Origin: Anaerostipes rhamnosivorans
GTDB lineage: Bacteria > Bacillota > Clostridia > Lachnospirales > Lachnospiraceae
DNA length: 64,000 nucleotides
NCBI RefSeq assembly: GCF_005280655.1
Contig: NZ_CP040058.1
Coordinates: 1,588,001-1,652,000 of the forward strand
Direction: 5' to 3'
Shown here in pieces: positions 63,385 through 64,000 of the stretch. Both the position numbers and the translations under genes were made by a program. How positions within the stretch are numbered: the stretch's first letter is position 1; every line of letters starts with the position of its first letter. The notes under the pieces were generated by a model. It saw only the letters and a program-made list of their open reading frames with translations. It ran no database searches and was not told the origin of the DNA.

Positions 63385-64000
63385 ATGAGTGTACAATTAT
63401 TAGATAAAACCAGGAAGATCAATAAATTACTGCATAACAACAACTCGCAAAAAGTTGTATTTAATGACATCTGCCAGGTATTGATGGAAGTCATGGATTC
63501 TAATGTGATCGTTATCAGCAAAAAGGGTAAGATCCTAGGCATACAGAATTCAGACGAGATCGAGTCCATCCAGGAGATGATCAGCGGCAAGATCGGAGAT
63601 TACATTGACACAGATTTGAACGAGAGGCTTTTGACCATCTTATCCACCAAAGAAAATGTCAATCTTCAGACTCTTGGCTTTGAAAGTGACATTCACCACT
63701 ACTGCGGGATCATTTCCCCGATCGACATTGCGGGAGAGAGATTCGGCACTCTGTTTATGTACCGGGTGGAAGACGATTATACCATCGATGACATTATCCT
63801 TGCAGAATACGGAACCACAGTCGTGGGACTGGAAATGATGCGTTCCGTCAGTGAAGAAATGGAAAGTGAACGCAGAAAACGGAGCATCATTGAGTCCGCG
63901 TTCCGGACCCTCTCATTTACCGAGCTGGAAGCTGTCCATCATATCTTTGATGAACTGAGCGGAAGTGAGGGGATTCTGGTCGCCAGCAAGATTGCCGATC
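63385..64000 (+). CDS. codY: transcriptional regulator CodY (3' end outside the window)
   Basis: The first 205 residues of CodY, the GTP- and branched-chain-amino-acid-sensing global repressor. The GAF domain fills residues 1-155 (QLLDKTRKINKLLHNNN; HYCGIISPIDIAGERFGTLF); the linker and the first part of the winged helix follow (FTELEAVHHIFDELSGSEG). The DNA-binding helix continues beyond base 64000. AAGGAGTAG precedes the ATG. topA upstream of codY recalls the Bacillus order, although intervening genes are absent. Confidence 0.95.
   Translation, partial: MSVQLLDKTRKINKLLHNNNSQKVVFNDICQVLMEVMDSNVIVISKKGKILGIQNSDEIESIQEMISGKIGDYIDTDLNERLLTILSTKENVNLQTLGFESDIHHYCGIISPIDIAGERFGTLFMYRVEDDYTIDDIILAEYGTTVVGLEMMRSVSEEMESERRKRSIIESAFRTLSFTELEAVHHIFDELSGSEGILVASKIAD

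Overview
The window reads as a chromosome segment of an endospore-forming, strictly anaerobic Firmicute, most probably a Lachnospiraceae (Clostridium cluster XIVa) member; a genus such as Anaerostipes is only a guess. The grounds are the complete spoIIIA operon, spoIVB and spo0A, clostridial-type Rnf, anaerobic nrdDG, CodY, an iron-dependent butanol-type alcohol dehydrogenase, A/G-rich Shine-Dalgarno sites, and frequent TTG/GTG starts. No rRNA, tRNA, CRISPR array, transposase or prophage gene was seen. Almost everything is on the + strand; only rqcH and a split lysO pair are on the - strand.

Layout. 1-433 is non-coding and carries two copies of a long-stem palindromic repeat. 434-4901 holds a LysR regulator, a chorismate mutase-shikimate kinase fusion, an alcohol dehydrogenase, efp and a DMT transporter. 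5021-9769 is spoIIIAA-AH. 9924-22118 is the classic asp23-nusB-xseAB-ispA-dxs-tlyA-nadK-argR-recN-spoIVB-spo0A block, extended by a second Spo0A-like gene directly after spo0A. 22151-24411 has rqcH and a divergent PH-domain gene. 24574-29582 is a compact his operon (hisZGDB plus a three-domain HisF-like/HisI/HisE fusion) without hisA, hisF, hisH or hisC. 29661-32722 has a 53-residue membrane protein, a strongly structured spacer and alaS. 32793-34870 is an AT-rich patch with a secreted amidase-like gene, whose start is out of frame, and a lipoprotein. 34875-40399 holds an unknown small protein, rpsU, yqfCD, phoH, ybeY and a SpoVB/MurJ-type flippase. 40400-42110 is a gene-poor accessory patch with the split lysine exporter. 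42112-47126 holds a tandem Sm-like protein, a small membrane-anchored protein, deoB and two flavoproteins. 47199-49857 is nrdDG; 50106-52453 is proB-DUF896-proA; 52718-57701 is rnfCDGEAB; 57810-64000 is a PRC-barrel protein, nrdR, the comM-like gene, dprA, topA and the start of codY.

How the genes work together. Spo0A starts sporulation; the SpoIIIA channel links mother cell and forespore; SpoIVB is the forespore signalling protease; YqfC, YqfD, the PRC-barrel protein and the flippase are further sporulation-associated genes. Rnf couples reduced ferredoxin to NAD and an ion gradient, the core energy device of such anaerobes. NrdR, encoded here, probably controls nrdDG through a pair of NrdR-like boxes over the nrdD promoter.

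The least expected items are: the tandem Spo0A paralogue that has lost the receiver's acidic pocket but kept the DNA-binding domain; the HisF-like pseudo-barrel fused to HisIE; the amidase gene with an A7 tract separating its SD-supported start from its reading frame; and two families of elaborate palindromes (1-433 and 29875-30040). All functional calls come from reading the sequence; nothing was searched against a database.
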